From the NCBI GenBank assembly GCA_009928785.1, contig SABY01000014.1, positions 1-51,612 of the forward strand: a stretch of 51,612 bases of DNA, written 5' to 3'. The notes below the pieces were generated by a model. It did not search any database and was not told the DNA's origin. It saw nothing but the letters and a program-made list of their open reading frames with translations. Position numbers and translations under genes: made by a program. Shown piece after piece: positions 51,372-51,612 of this stretch; within the stretch, counting starts at the first letter, position 1, and every line of letters begins with the position of its first letter. This stretch comes from Clostridia bacterium (GTDB taxonomy: Bacteria > Bacteroidota > Bacteroidia > Bacteroidales > 4484-276).

Positions 51372-51398
51372 TCATTTTTATGAAATGAACCCGAACGT

Positions 51399-51612
51399 TT
51401 ACTGTAAGATGATTTTCTCGGTAAAAACCTGCTCCAGAGTTTTGACGGTAAGCAGATAGATACCTTTGGGGTAGGGGGAGAGATCGAGGATGGTGTTGCC
51501 GGGATATTCATAAGATTTCGCCACAATAGCAACTCCATTCATTGCCTTTACTTCAACTTCGATGTATTTCTGATTTTGATTGAGCGCTATGTTAATCAAC
51601 CCTGTAGTAGGG
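51399..51612 (-). CDS. C-terminal end of a T9SS-secreted protein (5' part outside window)
   Basis: The frame is open from the window edge to TAA at 51399-51401. The visible 70 residues form a type A sorting domain: PTTGLINIALNQNQKY, VKAMNGVAIVAKSY, LDLSPYPKGIYLLTV and the end TEKIILQ. The missing upstream gene must encode a secreted protein of unknown nature. The apparent TTG start at 51599 is only internal. Confidence 0.8.
   Translation of the reverse strand, partial: PTTGLINIALNQNQKYIEVEVKAMNGVAIVAKSYEYPGNTILDLSPYPKGIYLLTVKTLEQVFTEKIILQ

Overview
The window looks like a piece of chromosome from a Bacteroidota (Bacteroidetes) bacterium, probably of the Bacteroidales/Marinilabiliales type. 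Evidence: many -7 boxes fit the Bacteroidetes sigma consensus TAnnTTTG, sometimes with a TTG/TTTG about 20 bp upstream. Several secreted proteins end in type IX secretion (T9SS) type A sorting domains. There is a giant TPR-AraC regulator, a Reg_prop/Y_Y_Y sensor kinase, and an EF-G paralog of the Bacteroidetes kind. Genes are short-spaced and lie on both strands. No rRNA, tRNA, CRISPR array or intact transposase was seen.

Layout. 1-8.7 kb is housekeeping: EF-G-like paralog (3' end outside the window), asnS, rpoN, a CsbD-like protein, DUF72 with a tiny upstream ORF, GAPDH number 1 with a clear terminator, and a methyltransferase. 8.7-13.7 kb is a surface region: an HxSNG-motif outer-membrane protein, a T9SS adhesin with YadA-head-like repeats flanked on both sides by sorting-domain relics, a TSUP permease, and a striking array of 14-bp repeats. 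13.8-18.6 kb holds a lipoprotein asparaginase overlapping a Gfo/Idh/MocA oxidoreductase, an unknown exported protein and a LysA-type decarboxylase. 18.6-19.2 kb is a ParE-like toxin whose antitoxin carries two in-frame stops. 19.3-26.1 kb is a two-component system (1074-aa sensor, LuxR-type regulator) followed by a T9SS protein, a lipoprotein and a DUF4892/OmpA protein. 26.2-27.6 kb holds an unknown AT-rich gene and the relic of an AAA_14/DUF4143 ATPase. 27.6-35.1 kb holds lpxH, a 1579-aa T9SS adhesin with eight 73-residue InlB-type repeats, and its TPR-AraC neighbour. 35.2-42.3 kb holds GAPDH number 2, an M20 dipeptidase, a small unknown, dsbD and tilS. 42.3-51.6 kb holds a YjbH-like protein, a lipoprotein, several outer-membrane barrels, aspS, a lone AT-rich S1-domain protein, and the tail of another T9SS protein.

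Most interesting. (1) A 17-bp motif, AAAATACCCCAWACGGG, occurs at exactly the same distance (43 bp) from the -7 box of two promoters: the one before the LuxR-type regulator and the one before the operon that follows it. It is a candidate operator that would define a small autoregulated regulon. (2) A family of 14-bp purine-rich repeats (type unit GTAGAGGTTAGAAA) occurs at four loci. Three abut or run into the 3' end of a coding region in the same orientation; in two of these the repeat supplies the stop codon, and every unit pair carries TAG in all three frames. (3) The EF-G paralog has lost the canonical catalytic His and the NKxD motif. (4) There are several gene relics: T9SS sorting tails, an ATPase and an antitoxin. 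All functional statements rest on reading the sequence and on family knowledge; no database search was possible.
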